Shown piece after piece: positions 20,401 to 27,650 of a stretch of DNA of 64,000 nt. Made by a program: the position numbers and the translations under genes. Positions within the stretch are counted from its first letter, which is position 1. Every line of letters begins with the position of its first letter. The stretch is taken from the NCBI GenBank assembly GCA_024398715.1, contig JAKSIP010000002.1:106113-170112 (forward strand). Direction: 5' to 3'. Source of the stretch: Bacteroidaceae bacterium (GTDB taxonomy: Bacteria > Bacteroidota > Bacteroidia > Bacteroidales > Bacteroidaceae). The notes under the pieces were generated by a model that made no database searches, was not told where the DNA came from, and worked only from the letters and a program-made list of their open reading frames with translations.

Positions 20401-21614
20401 ACACAAGCAGTAACGGAGGCTTGAATGAGGATATTATTCATCATGACGCAACAGAACCGGAATATGAAACTGTAGGAAATATAGAGTATTGGGAAGACAA
20501 GAAGAATGGCAAATACTATTCTGATATATTTTTTATGAATGAACTCAATCCAGAAATGTTGATTACATACAAAAAACTAATCTCCAACCCTGTTACAGCC
20601 AACAACGGCTTTACGCTCGTGGAGGATGCAGCATACGGTGGCGTGCAGTTCAACTGGGCAGCAGAGACAACTTACAAGACAACATCTGATCTATACTCTG
20701 AAACAGGCACCCGTTCCGTTGAGTTTACAGTATATGGCACAGATGTCGCCAACGCACGCGTGAAATGGACAAAGACTGCGCCAAATTGGCAATATGGCCA
20801 ATTTACCATCAATGTGTATGTAAACGGTACTCAGGTATATTCCGTAAACCAGGATGATAAAAAATCATTAAGTGGCTTCTTTGCCGTGTCTTTGCAAGGG
20901 TTGAAGACGGGTGATGTGGTTAAGTTTGAAGTCCAAAAACCTTATTCCTCAGATTGGGCTGGCAACGTTACCATAGCTGCCTGCCTGGAATATACCAGCA
21001 GCAATGGAGGCTTGAACGGAGAACTTGTAACCGCCAATCAGGATCCAAACAATAAAGATTACTACTATTCCACATTCTATTCAAGTACTGATGCATACCA
21101 GTTGCCGGGTAGTGTGACTGCCTATACAGGCCGTGCTGACGGTAATGTGCTGCACCTGACTGCAATAGAAGGGAGTGTAATACCGGCTGGCGAGCCCGTG
21201 ATACTCCGCCTGACTACGTCAGACAATGCCGCAACCCAGAAACAGATTGCTTTGGCATTGACAACATCTTCTGTCCTTCCAAGTGACAGTAATACACTTG
21301 TAGGAACAGATACTGAAAAGGTTCTTGAAGATGACTGTTTTGCACTGTCCTGCAGCCCGGAATACGGAGTAGGCTTCTACAGTTGGAGCGGTATGACAAT
21401 AGGCGCACACAAGGCCTATTTGAACCTTGCCCAAGTCCCCAGGACAAGACCATACGTGTTTGTGTTCGATGACGGCACCACAACCGGAACAGAACAGTAC
21501 TTTGAATCCCAGTCAGAACAGAACAAAGTACCGTACAACCTGCAGGGTATGCCGGTAGATGAGAGCTATAGGGGTCTGATAATACTTGACGGAAAGCTTA
21601 TGTATAAAGAATAA
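14436..21614 (+). CDS. Giant modular surface protein: BspA-like Leu-rich repeats plus seven ~190-residue repeats
   Basis: A 2392-residue secreted protein with signal peptide MKKIFFFLVMMLTVGMNAWA. Residues 22-760 contain three blocks that each begin DYLCFT, carry a small beta domain, and continue into BspA-like repeats of about 22 residues (pattern APxLPATxLxxxCYxxMFxxCTGL). From about 764 to 2195 there are seven copies of a ~190-residue module (DNA starts near 16726, 17310, 17886, 18486, 19056, 19857, 20439), each ending AACLEYTSS. A ~75-residue MBG-like insert follows copy 5 (19616-19855). The last ~195 residues form a separate domain ending in YNLQGMPVDESYRGLIILDG, like C-terminal signatures of many Bacteroidetes secreted proteins. 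An adhesin role is inferred. Confidence 0.85.
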   Translation: MKKIFFFLVMMLTVGMNAWAQDADYLCFTAEEDEAYFQLYKYGNPTKVALEYSTNGGSSWTDYTYTAADGYEYGPVIILQNAGDKVYFRNKSDKVTNFSTSAENYYRFSIRNNKISVSGNVMSLVDKRCAKTTIPNNYCFAKLFEYCTSITSAPKLPATELKEGCYYRMFTGCNNLTNAPTLPARTLKSYCYYEMFQGCTSLSHVEVGFTEWVPSGTTDALKWWMQGVSQTGTFECPKDLDTSSRSNYIPDGWTISQYMPDYLCFTTEKDASICLEKEGSPTAVTIEYSKDGMKWNTLTLYEYVEFQSGETLYLRNASETVTEFSKGGRDYYHFRLSSSDDSNRISASGNIMSLVDKSCNTKTIPCNYCFYELFSGNRNLTSAPKLPATTLAIECYENMFEDCTGLTEAPALPATSLSHACYSNMFSGCTGLVNAPELATTTLAEGCYRSMFQGCTGLTVAPELPATTLVRGCYENMFGDCTGLTEAPELPAPTLVEKCYYGMFDNCSNLRKVNVSFKEWFKLDKNGATAGWLGDVAEEGEFICPPGLPKLTGSSSYIPENWTVKAPDYLCFTANTTSSSKVSLSKVGSPADVALEYSKDASVWKPYTLGEEISLSPFASVYFRNPSRTPTAFSTDGANYYRFSVEGDVAASGNIMTLVEKSGSITEIPNDYCFYGLFSGCTGLTASPELPATTLANYCYYGMFKDCSSLNYIKVGFSQWHENATRDWVSGVAAKGTFDSPVELDKTKLGTSYIPVGWTLGIYHPTKEPTYRTLGYTQDCWEDRATGKFYSDAECTQELNPAQVFTYKKLITNPVTANNGFTLKDATYEGVQFNWAAETTYKTTSAEHSETGTRSVEFIVYGKDVANARVKWYKDSGDYRYGKFTITVYVNGTQVYSVNQNDNKSLSGFFAVPLQGLKTGDVVKFEVKKPETSEWKGNVTIAACLEYTSSDGGEREVIHHDAVEPTDETVGFNQECWEAFNVYKFYSDAACTQELNPAQLITYKKLISLPVTANNGFTLKEDATYDGVQFDWAAETSYGNAATDTRSVEFIVYGKDVDNARVKWYKNNGDYHCGKFTIIVYVNGTKVYSVNQDDNKSLDGLFAVPLQGLKMGDVVKFEVKKPEILDWDGNVTIAACLEYTSSNEGEAETIHHDAVAPTDRTVGYTQECWEAFNFYKFYSDAACTQELNPAQLITYKKLISLPVTANNGFTIKDAAYGGVQFDWAAETTYKTTSVTSVIDSETGTRSVEFTVYGTDVDNARVKWNKTSGDYRYGKFTITVYVNGTQVYSINQDDNKSLSGFFAVPLQGLKKGDKVKFEVKKPEKSKWSGNVTIAACLEYTSSNGGLNEDIIHHDATEPEYETVGNIEYWENKETGKYYSDAFLKNELNPEMLITYKKLISLPVTANNGFTIKDAAYGGVQFDWAAETSYGDKDRDIRSVEFIVYGKDVDNARVKWTKNNPDWRYGQFTINVYVNGTQVYSINQDNGESLGGLFAVPLQGLKTGDVVKFEVQKPYSSYWTSNVTIAACLEYTSSNGGEAETIHHDAVEPTYETVGFNQECWEAFNVYKFYSDAACTQELNPAQLITYAKFITTPIIANDGFTIKDVAYSDVQFDWAAETSYDTYAKGTRSVEFMVFGKDVGNARVKWTKNNPDWAYGQFTINVYVNGTQVYSINQDNGESLGGLFAVPLQGLKTGDVVKFEVQKPYSSYVTSNVTIAACLEYTSSNGGAGVILTADDKFKNKGDDDPELTWKVTKGELMEGDELTGIKIWREEGEEIGSYTIHVSQEEGSNPKYYITFVEGTFRISDIIHHDVTEPTYETVGFLQECWEDRTLGKYYSDAEYSQELNPAQLITYKKLISLPVTANNGFTLVEDAAYGGVQFNWAAETTYDVWSDTDTRSVEFIVYGKDVDNARVKWYKNNGDYQYGKFTITVYVNGTQVYSVNQNDNKSLSGLFAVPLQGLKMGDVVKFEVKKPEKSEWTGNVTIAACLEYTSSNGGLNEDIIHHDATEPEYETVGNIEYWEDKKNGKYYSDIFFMNELNPEMLITYKKLISNPVTANNGFTLVEDAAYGGVQFNWAAETTYKTTSDLYSETGTRSVEFTVYGTDVANARVKWTKTAPNWQYGQFTINVYVNGTQVYSVNQDDKKSLSGFFAVSLQGLKTGDVVKFEVQKPYSSDWAGNVTIAACLEYTSSNGGLNGELVTANQDPNNKDYYYSTFYSSTDAYQLPGSVTAYTGRADGNVLHLTAIEGSVIPAGEPVILRLTTSDNAATQKQIALALTTSSVLPSDSNTLVGTDTEKVLEDDCFALSCSPEYGVGFYSWSGMTIGAHKAYLNLAQVPRTRPYVFVFDDGTTTGTEQYFESQSEQNKVPYNLQGMPVDESYRGLIILDGKLMYKE
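16726..21018 (+). repeat. Seven-copy ~580-bp coding tandem repeat
   Basis: Unit starts are spaced 584, 576, 600, 570, 801 and 582 bp; the long interval carries the MBG-like insert. Blocks are close to identical in DNA between non-adjacent copies. Heads of copies 2 and 5 match each other, heads of copies 4 and 7 match, and the middle parts of 4 and 5 match. This is the mosaic pattern expected from recombination between copies. Collapse or expansion in assembly is possible here. Confidence 0.9.
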
Positions 21615-21626
21615 TGCAGAACAGAT

Positions 21627-21758
21627 ATGAAGAAAGAATACACATCTCCCAAAATAAAAACAGTATTGATGTCATCGGCATCAATACTGTGTCAGAGTAA
21701 TCTCAATTTCGGGATCAACTATGAAGGAACAATAGACAAGGAGTCTCTTGCCTGGTAA
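21627..21758 (+). CDS. 43-residue peptide following the giant surface protein
   Basis: A short frame starting 12 bp after the surface-protein stop: MKKEYTSPKIKTVL, then SSASILCQSN and an acidic tail ending KESLAW. It has a start codon at normal operon spacing and ends three bases before the convergent esterase stop. It shares the pattern Y-x-x-P-x-x-K plus ILC-x-S-x-N with the peptide at 63753-63908. The charged start and moderate hydrophobicity do not make a classical signal peptide. Function unknown. Confidence 0.6.
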   Translation: MKKEYTSPKIKTVLMSSASILCQSNLNFGINYEGTIDKESLAW

Positions 21759-21761
21759 GCA

Positions 21762-23033
21762 TTACTGTGCGTTCATCCAGTCAAACAGATTGCTGAATCC
21801 TTGTGGTGAAACTGTTCCGCCACCATTGTTTGTGGGTATCATATCGGCAACTGATTGTGCCTGTGAGCCGGTAACCTGGTCATTGAAAACATATACCCAG
21901 GAGAAGTGTCCCATATACCGTGCTCCCGGCATGTCTGTGCCGCGTACGTTCTCAAACATGCTGGACCATACGTTCTTTGCTCCCGCCTGCACAAGACGCT
22001 TGAATGTAGGTATTCCGAATTGTGCGGGACGTACTGTAGTATCGTCAAAAGACTGTACAAACCAGATGTTTTCTTTTGCAAGAGATTTTATTTCCGCATC
22101 TGAAATGTTGGCATCGGCATAAGCCTGGCATACGGGATAACCTGCGGCAAAGAATCCGGGGTAGTGGATAAGCAGGTTCATAGTCATGTACCCGCCGTTG
22201 GAGCAACCGCCTACATAGATTCTTTTGCGGTCAACATCTGGGTTGTAAGCTACATATTCATCTATTGCGGCCTTAAGCCTTTCAAGATATATTGACTCAG
22301 CGTCTCCCTGAGTCATTCTTCCGTTTCCTGCGTCCATCCACATGGTTGGGCTCTGCACTGCAAGAACGTATGCCCCGTTTGCTCCGCGCCTGGATGTGAA
22401 GTGGCTCTGAATAGGTTCCTGTGCCAGAGCAACAGCCTCGTTGCCCATAAGTACAATACGCGCATCAGTGCCGCCTTCGCCCATGCCGTGCAACCAGATA
22501 ACCAGCGGATTTTTTGCTTTGTCAGCTTTCAGGCTTTCAGGCTGGTATGCGGCTGTGGACATGCCGTTCGATGTGGAGAATGTCCAATTGTCGCAGGCTG
22601 AAAGGAAGTCTGTCCTGAATTTGTCTGTTGTACAGCTGATGTCTTTGTATGTTACCTTTACGGGGTATTCTTGTACCCAATCGTTGCGGTTGGTACGTCC
22701 GTTGTATGCCATGGGACTGCCACCGCGGCTGTATGCCAGTTCAAGGCCGATGTAACCGCCGTTGCTGTCCTGTGTCCCTTTTGAATCACAGCGGAACGCC
22801 TCCTCTACACTGCGTTTTACACCGCCGGTTTCTACAGAAAAGTCGCCTTGCTGTATGCTTGCAGGCATAACATCGGGGTGCAGTATAATCATATTCAGCG
22901 ATACGCTGGCCTCGTAGGCATCTATCCTGTAATTCTGTATGTCAATGCTTGTGGTCTGGCATATGACAGGTTGTGCGGCAAGAGCAAGCATTGCGCACGC
23001 TGCAGCCATGGCGTAAAAAATAGTTTTTTTCAT
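21762..23033 (-). CDS. Secreted alpha/beta hydrolase (PHB-depolymerase/prolyl-oligopeptidase-like esterase)
   Basis: A 423-residue exported hydrolase with signal peptide MKKTIFYAMAAACAMLALAA. An N-terminal beta domain of about 140 residues precedes the alpha/beta fold. The oxyanion region is PLVIWLHGMGEGG, the nucleophile Ser is in VGGCSNGGYMTMN (near residue 276), the acid is in FVQSFDDTTV, and the His in GHFSWVYVF. This architecture matches peptidase/esterase families acting on acylated sugars or small esters; the substrate is unknown. It starts 37 bp after the adenylate-forming enzyme stop and is probably the last gene of that operon. Confidence 0.85.
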   Translation of the reverse strand: MKKTIFYAMAAACAMLALAAQPVICQTTSIDIQNYRIDAYEASVSLNMIILHPDVMPASIQQGDFSVETGGVKRSVEEAFRCDSKGTQDSNGGYIGLELAYSRGGSPMAYNGRTNRNDWVQEYPVKVTYKDISCTTDKFRTDFLSACDNWTFSTSNGMSTAAYQPESLKADKAKNPLVIWLHGMGEGGTDARIVLMGNEAVALAQEPIQSHFTSRRGANGAYVLAVQSPTMWMDAGNGRMTQGDAESIYLERLKAAIDEYVAYNPDVDRKRIYVGGCSNGGYMTMNLLIHYPGFFAAGYPVCQAYADANISDAEIKSLAKENIWFVQSFDDTTVRPAQFGIPTFKRLVQAGAKNVWSSMFENVRGTDMPGARYMGHFSWVYVFNDQVTGSQAQSVADMIPTNNGGGTVSPQGFSNLFDWMNAQ

Positions 23034-23070
23034 CTTTGTATTTGTATTTAAAATAACTTGAAAGTTGCTG

Positions 23071-24900
23071 TTAACCGAAAGATACCGTTACAATTGTGCC
23101 TTTTTGGCGGTCAAATTTAAGATAACCCTCTTTATCGTTGAGATAATAGTTCCTGTCTGTTTTGCATACGTTGCTCATTCTGAACGTGTTGCTGTATGTT
23201 TTGTAACCATCTATCGTAATGCCGTGGGGCAGTATTGGCTCCAACGTCTCATCCAGTCTTCTGATAAGGTCTTCTGTATCAGTGCAACCAGGCATTACTA
23301 CAACATGTGCTGCCAGTCTTGGTGGCATATCTGGAGCAGCCATGTTGTTGACCATGCTGCATCTGACTTGGGAATCACAGTTAATCTGATTTTCTATATC
23401 AACCGGGTACAGGTATTCTCCGTTTGGCAGACTTATTCCGCTTGACATGCGGCATAATACGTAGAGTCTTCCTCTGTTGTCAAGAAAACCTATGTCTCTG
23501 GATTTGAACCAACCGTCAGAAAATACTTTCCCGTTAAGTTTGTTGTTGCGGTAATATCCCTGCATCATGGTTGTTGACTTGACACGGATCTCGCCCCTTT
23601 GCCCGTAATCCAACTCGTTCCCATCACGGTCAAATATGCCTATGGTAGCACCGGGCAGAGCATAACCTACGGAAATGACCGGATAAGGATTCTCCGGATT
23701 GTCATTGTTGTCTGCGGAGCTGTTGTGAAAATCTACAGTGAGCAGAGAGAATACCTCGCTCATTCCATAGCCTACTACCATATCTGTTGGCGAACCGCAA
23801 CGGCGCAATATACCGTTTATCCATTTCAGATCTTTCACAGATACTCCCTCGCCTCCAATGATAGGAAAACGGAAAAAACTCAAGTCGGGTTTTATGCCTT
23901 TCTTCTCAAGATTGCAGATATGTGTAAAGAAATTGACCCAGCAGCATCCTGGAACAAGTGTTATCTGCGGCTTGAATTTCATTATATTATGGTTGAATAC
24001 CTGTCCGGTTGGGCGCGGGTCCAGCAGGCAGGTCATACCATACAGCAACGGTGCAAGGAACAATACCAGAATGGATGTACTGACAAACGGCGGAAGGCTG
24101 GTATAACACAGAGTCCCCTCAACATAGTCTTTTGCAAGGCCTGAATTGAATGTCTGGACCAACATGCCTATTACGGCCTGATTGGTGTCTATTATATGTT
24201 TTGCATATCCGTGTTCGGATGTTCCGCCGCTGGATGTTATGAATGCCGGACGCTTTTTGTCAAATTCGGGACTGAGTGGACCGTTGTATTTTTTCCACAA
24301 ACCGAATGCTTTCCCGGCGTTGGTGTACGCGCGGTTCTTCATCAACATACGTCTGTAACGGTATCCTTCTTTCAGATTTGCAAAAAAACCGGTAACCGGC
24401 GGCATATCTGTGAAAACGCTGGTAAGGATAATGTTCCTGATATCTGTCCGTTCCCTTATAACAGGGGCAATCTTATCTTCAATTGTGTGGCATACAATGA
24501 AATGTACGGCTTCTGCGCAACATTCCTTCAAGGATTCCGTACTTGCAGCCATATTCGGAAGTATTGTCCAGGCTCCGATGTTATTTAGAGCTAAAAGCAT
24601 TGAAGCTACGGTTGGAGTGAAGGGAGCAAAAAGAACCACTTTGTCATCAGTCCCAATACCCATGGCCCTGAAAGCCCGGCTCCATTTATGAACGCGCTCT
24701 ATAAGTTCGCTGCGGCTGGTCCTGTTTCCAAAATATTCAAATGCGGCATATCTGTCTTCCTGTGAAAGCAACCGCTTTTCAAGATATTGCCACACGGAAA
24801 TCTCTTCAACCGGCTGAAAACATTTCTCTCTTACACTTTTCCCTCCATATGGGGCAAGCCATAACATCTGTTCAGATGGTTTCATACTTTCTTTCTGCAT
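23071..24900 (-). CDS. AMP-binding adenylate-forming enzyme (ANL superfamily), substrate unknown
   Basis: A 609-residue acyl- or aryl-activating enzyme. The P-loop-like motif FITSSGGTSEHGYAKH, core motif VVGYGMSEVFSLL, hinge region SDGWFKSRDIGFLDNRG and C-terminal MSNVCKTDRNYYL, with a Lys where the catalytic one is expected, define the superfamily. The P-loop motif is divergent from TSGTTGxPK. Start: the open frame begins with a TTG inside the upstream gene; ATG 24900, 11 bases after that gene's TGA, is preferred, and ATG 24885 is also possible. No carrier protein or CoA-ligase subtype signature was seen. It sits between a YiiX-like lipoprotein and an esterase. Confidence 0.85.
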   Translation of the reverse strand: MQKESMKPSEQMLWLAPYGGKSVREKCFQPVEEISVWQYLEKRLLSQEDRYAAFEYFGNRTSRSELIERVHKWSRAFRAMGIGTDDKVVLFAPFTPTVASMLLALNNIGAWTILPNMAASTESLKECCAEAVHFIVCHTIEDKIAPVIRERTDIRNIILTSVFTDMPPVTGFFANLKEGYRYRRMLMKNRAYTNAGKAFGLWKKYNGPLSPEFDKKRPAFITSSGGTSEHGYAKHIIDTNQAVIGMLVQTFNSGLAKDYVEGTLCYTSLPPFVSTSILVLFLAPLLYGMTCLLDPRPTGQVFNHNIMKFKPQITLVPGCCWVNFFTHICNLEKKGIKPDLSFFRFPIIGGEGVSVKDLKWINGILRRCGSPTDMVVGYGMSEVFSLLTVDFHNSSADNNDNPENPYPVISVGYALPGATIGIFDRDGNELDYGQRGEIRVKSTTMMQGYYRNNKLNGKVFSDGWFKSRDIGFLDNRGRLYVLCRMSSGISLPNGEYLYPVDIENQINCDSQVRCSMVNNMAAPDMPPRLAAHVVVMPGCTDTEDLIRRLDETLEPILPHGITIDGYKTYSNTFRMSNVCKTDRNYYLNDKEGYLKFDRQKGTIVTVSFG

Positions 24901-24911
24901 ATCAAATCTTC

Positions 24912-26147
24912 TCACATACAAGGTCCAAGCGGCTTGCCTGCCTCCATGCAGACAATAATATCTGTATAAGGTGATATCATTATGTTGATCGGCATAACCG
25001 TTGGTAATTGCGGACTTGACAGGTCAATGTTGTAGGCATTTTTTGCGCAATACCAGATAAGACCGGAGCAACTGAATCTTTCCGGTATGTAGTATTTGGT
25101 GAATATCCAGTCTCTGCAATCTACCAAAGGATTATATGTAATGAAACTGGCATTTGAACATGAACGCAACTCAGATTCGTATGAGTCAATCTGTGAGTCT
25201 GTAAGCGGTACTTTTTCAACTTCTGCCACTTTCTTGCCATCTGTATCAAGGTGGAAACGCAATTTGTGCACTCTCAAGACATAAGAGGACTGTTGCCATG
25301 CGCTAACAGGTTCAAAACCTATTCCATGATATGCGGCAGACCATATTATGCTGTCATTTTCTGTAATGCCGGCTGTTACATCCTGGAAAAAAGAACCGCA
25401 ATGACCGAATGTGTGGAAATTGAGATTTTCTATACCAAACAGTTCCTTTGTCAGGTTGATGATTGTGGCAGAGCCGTAGATAGGCATTATTACACATAAA
25501 TCTCCACGTTTGGCCCTGCCAACCAGATTCTGTTTATACTCATCAATACCAATCAATGGGGGATCGACAGGTCCCATATCAACAATGTGATAATGTCTCA
25601 AAGACTTGATGGCATCAAGAATGTCATTGTCATTGGCAAACTTTTCCAACGTGTTGGCTAATGTGTTGGCGGAAACATTGTCATTGCATAGGGAAATTAC
25701 TGTCCCGGCAAAATTTTGCATAAGCGGAAGCAGAATCCGGTATCTTTCTTCTATGCCGCTTATAATTTTCATTTTATTCTTTATCTGGTTCTGGAAACAG
25801 CTGCAGATCTGACTTGCGACCATCAGTTTGGTCCCGTAATCCAGGGTTTCGAATTTTATTGGTGTGTTGTCTTTATCAACAATATCCATATTTTCAAGAG
25901 CACCTATTTCGGGGAAAACTGTTCCGTATATGAATGTTTTGCCTGAACTTTCCGCATACGTGATAACACTTTCCAATAAAGAATACAATGAGTCAAAATA
26001 GTTGCTGACAGCATCTCCTTTGGTCTGTTGTACAGACTGCTGTTGCTGAATCTGGCCCGGTATGTCAAAATCACAGCCTGCTTTATCGCCGCCTGAACAA
26101 CCTGATATGAGCAGTGTTACCAATAAAAACAAGAGATTTTTTTTCAT
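24912..26147 (-). CDS. Lipoprotein with YiiX/NlpC-P60-like cysteine amidase features
   Basis: A 411-residue lipoprotein (MKKNLLFLLVTLLISGCSGG, Cys 17). Start ATG 26147 is preferred over a longer frame that would enter the divergent tolC-like gene. The C-terminal half resembles permuted NlpC/P60 proteins of the YiiX type: AKRGDLCVIMPIYG, HTFGHCGSFF (candidate His) and RFSCSGLIWYCAKNAYNIDL (candidate Cys, as in CSELVW motifs). Such enzymes hydrolyse amide or ester bonds in envelope molecules. The N-terminal half is helical and unassigned. It is the first gene of a minus-strand operon with the adenylating enzyme and the esterase. The fold assignment is by eye. Confidence 0.6.
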   Translation of the reverse strand: MKKNLLFLLVTLLISGCSGGDKAGCDFDIPGQIQQQQSVQQTKGDAVSNYFDSLYSLLESVITYAESSGKTFIYGTVFPEIGALENMDIVDKDNTPIKFETLDYGTKLMVASQICSCFQNQIKNKMKIISGIEERYRILLPLMQNFAGTVISLCNDNVSANTLANTLEKFANDNDILDAIKSLRHYHIVDMGPVDPPLIGIDEYKQNLVGRAKRGDLCVIMPIYGSATIINLTKELFGIENLNFHTFGHCGSFFQDVTAGITENDSIIWSAAYHGIGFEPVSAWQQSSYVLRVHKLRFHLDTDGKKVAEVEKVPLTDSQIDSYESELRSCSNASFITYNPLVDCRDWIFTKYYIPERFSCSGLIWYCAKNAYNIDLSSPQLPTVMPINIMISPYTDIIVCMEAGKPLGPCM

Positions 26148-26166
26148 AGTTGGTACATCTTTTGTG

Positions 26167-26174
26167 CAAATATA
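26167..26174 (-). promoter_or_regulatory. Promoter -7 box for YiiX-like/ANL/esterase operon
   Basis: Minus-strand TATATTTG matches TAnnTTTG, 20 bases upstream of ATG 26147 in the 55-bp divergent gap. Confidence 0.55.
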
Positions 26175-26187
26175 CTCAATTATTTTG

Positions 26188-26195
26188 TATTTTCG
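26188..26195 (+). promoter_or_regulatory. Promoter -7 box for second RND operon
   Basis: TATTTTCG fits TAnnTTCG and ends seven bases before ATG 26203. Either the leader is very short or translation starts at a later codon such as GTG 26215. It is back-to-back with the minus-strand -7 box, so the operons may be co-regulated. Confidence 0.45.
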
Positions 26196-26202
26196 CGTGA
26201 AA

Positions 26203-27642
26203 ATGGATTGTTTAGTGAAACTCAAATTTGCATTGGCAGTGCAGTTGTCTCTCCTGTTCTTGTCAAATACTGCGGCATTTGCAGAGCAGGATTCAGTTAC
26301 CAGATTATCAATTGGTGATTGCGTTGACATGGCTTTGCGTGAAAACAAGGAAATAAAGTCCGCAAAATCTCTGGTGGAACAGACATTGCATACATCCAAG
26401 GCGTATAAGGCAAACTATTTTCCACGTGTGTCTTTGAATATTACTGACATGTGGAGCTCTCTGAACGGGAATATGCCTATCAATGTGGCAACTCCCATCA
26501 GCCAGTACATAGTGGGACGTATCTATCAGCTTGCACCTCTGGTGGCTGCAAGTGAGACCGGATCCTGGTATCTGTCCACTTTGGAAAGCCGCATGCGTAA
26601 TCTCAATTCTGATGGTGATTTCCGTGTAGGACATGTAACCTCTGCCAATCTGTTTTTGGAACAGCCTGTATATATGGGCGGAAAAATCAGGGCTGCATAT
26701 AAAATGGGGCTGTTGGGAAATAAAATGTCCCAGCTTGGTGTTGAGATGTCTGAAAACGAAATCATCTGCAAAACATACGAAACATATGCGCTTGTTGTTA
26801 AAGCCCGGGAGATGATTTCTGTTGCGGACAAATATGATTCTCTTCTAGTAAGTTTGCGCAAAAGTGTTGAAAGTGCCATATCGAACGGAATGGCATCTCA
26901 GGCGGATCTCATGAAAGTGAATTCTGAAATAGGAAAATCAGAACTGCAGAAGAACAAAGCAAGAAACGGCTACAGACTGGCCTGTATGAGCCTTTGTCAG
27001 ATAATAGGTCTGCCTTTGATATCAGAAATTGAAGTTGATACACTGTCCGTTGAAAGCATGGACAATGTTACGTACACACCGGATATAAGACTGCGCAGTG
27101 AGTATGACCTGTTGGATTCCAAAACCAAACTGGCTGAATGGAACGTCAAACTTGAACGGGCGGATTTTCTTCCGCAGGTGGGCGTATCTGTAGGTGGAAC
27201 TTATCTGAACGGACTGCAGTTTATGGATAACAGGATCTTTGACAACCAGTTGAGCGTTATGGCGCTGGTAAACGTCAAGGTCCCCATTTTCCATGGTCTG
27301 GAAGGATATCATAAAGTGGCCGCCGCAAAGGCTGCATATGAGCAGAGTTCCTATGAACGCGATAATCTGTATGAGATGATGGAACTGGAAATCCTCAAAT
27401 CATATAATGAATTGAACGAGGCCGCCATGGAGGCTGATGTTTATAGGAAAATGTTCCAATCTGCCGATGAATCATATAGGGTGGCGCAGGTGCGTTACAG
27501 TAAGGGAATGGAAAACCTGACTGATATGCTTACAGCTCAGGTTGAATGGCAGAATGCTTATGCGTTGATGATAGAGGCAAAACACAGTCTTGCTGTCAAG
27601 AAAATAGCTTGGCTCAAGGCAAATGGAATGCTCAACAAATAA
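26203..27642 (+). CDS. TolC family outer-membrane efflux protein
   Basis: A 479-residue TolC-like channel, first gene of an RND operon of order channel-adaptor-pump. The signal peptide ends near AAFAEQ. OEP features are DCVDMALRENKEIKSAK near the N-terminus, long helical hairpins, and KVPIFHGLEGYHKVAAAKAA and VAQVRYSKGMENLTDML in the second repeat. It is not a lipoprotein, unlike the channel of the first RND operon. The start is ATG 26203; a GTG start at 26215 would shorten the signal peptide by four residues. Confidence 0.92.
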   Translation: MDCLVKLKFALAVQLSLLFLSNTAAFAEQDSVTRLSIGDCVDMALRENKEIKSAKSLVEQTLHTSKAYKANYFPRVSLNITDMWSSLNGNMPINVATPISQYIVGRIYQLAPLVAASETGSWYLSTLESRMRNLNSDGDFRVGHVTSANLFLEQPVYMGGKIRAAYKMGLLGNKMSQLGVEMSENEIICKTYETYALVVKAREMISVADKYDSLLVSLRKSVESAISNGMASQADLMKVNSEIGKSELQKNKARNGYRLACMSLCQIIGLPLISEIEVDTLSVESMDNVTYTPDIRLRSEYDLLDSKTKLAEWNVKLERADFLPQVGVSVGGTYLNGLQFMDNRIFDNQLSVMALVNVKVPIFHGLEGYHKVAAAKAAYEQSSYERDNLYEMMELEILKSYNELNEAAMEADVYRKMFQSADESYRVAQVRYSKGMENLTDMLTAQVEWQNAYALMIEAKHSLAVKKIAWLKANGMLNK

Positions 27643-27650
27643 TATTTAAT

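Noticed and set aside
16726..21018. Regular repeats as a CRISPR array
   Set aside because: The units are about 580 bp, coding and contiguous, with no short spacers.
24901..24921. TTG start for the adenylate-forming enzyme inside the upstream gene
   Set aside because: An ATG 11 bases after the upstream stop gives normal operon spacing and loses only seven unconserved residues.
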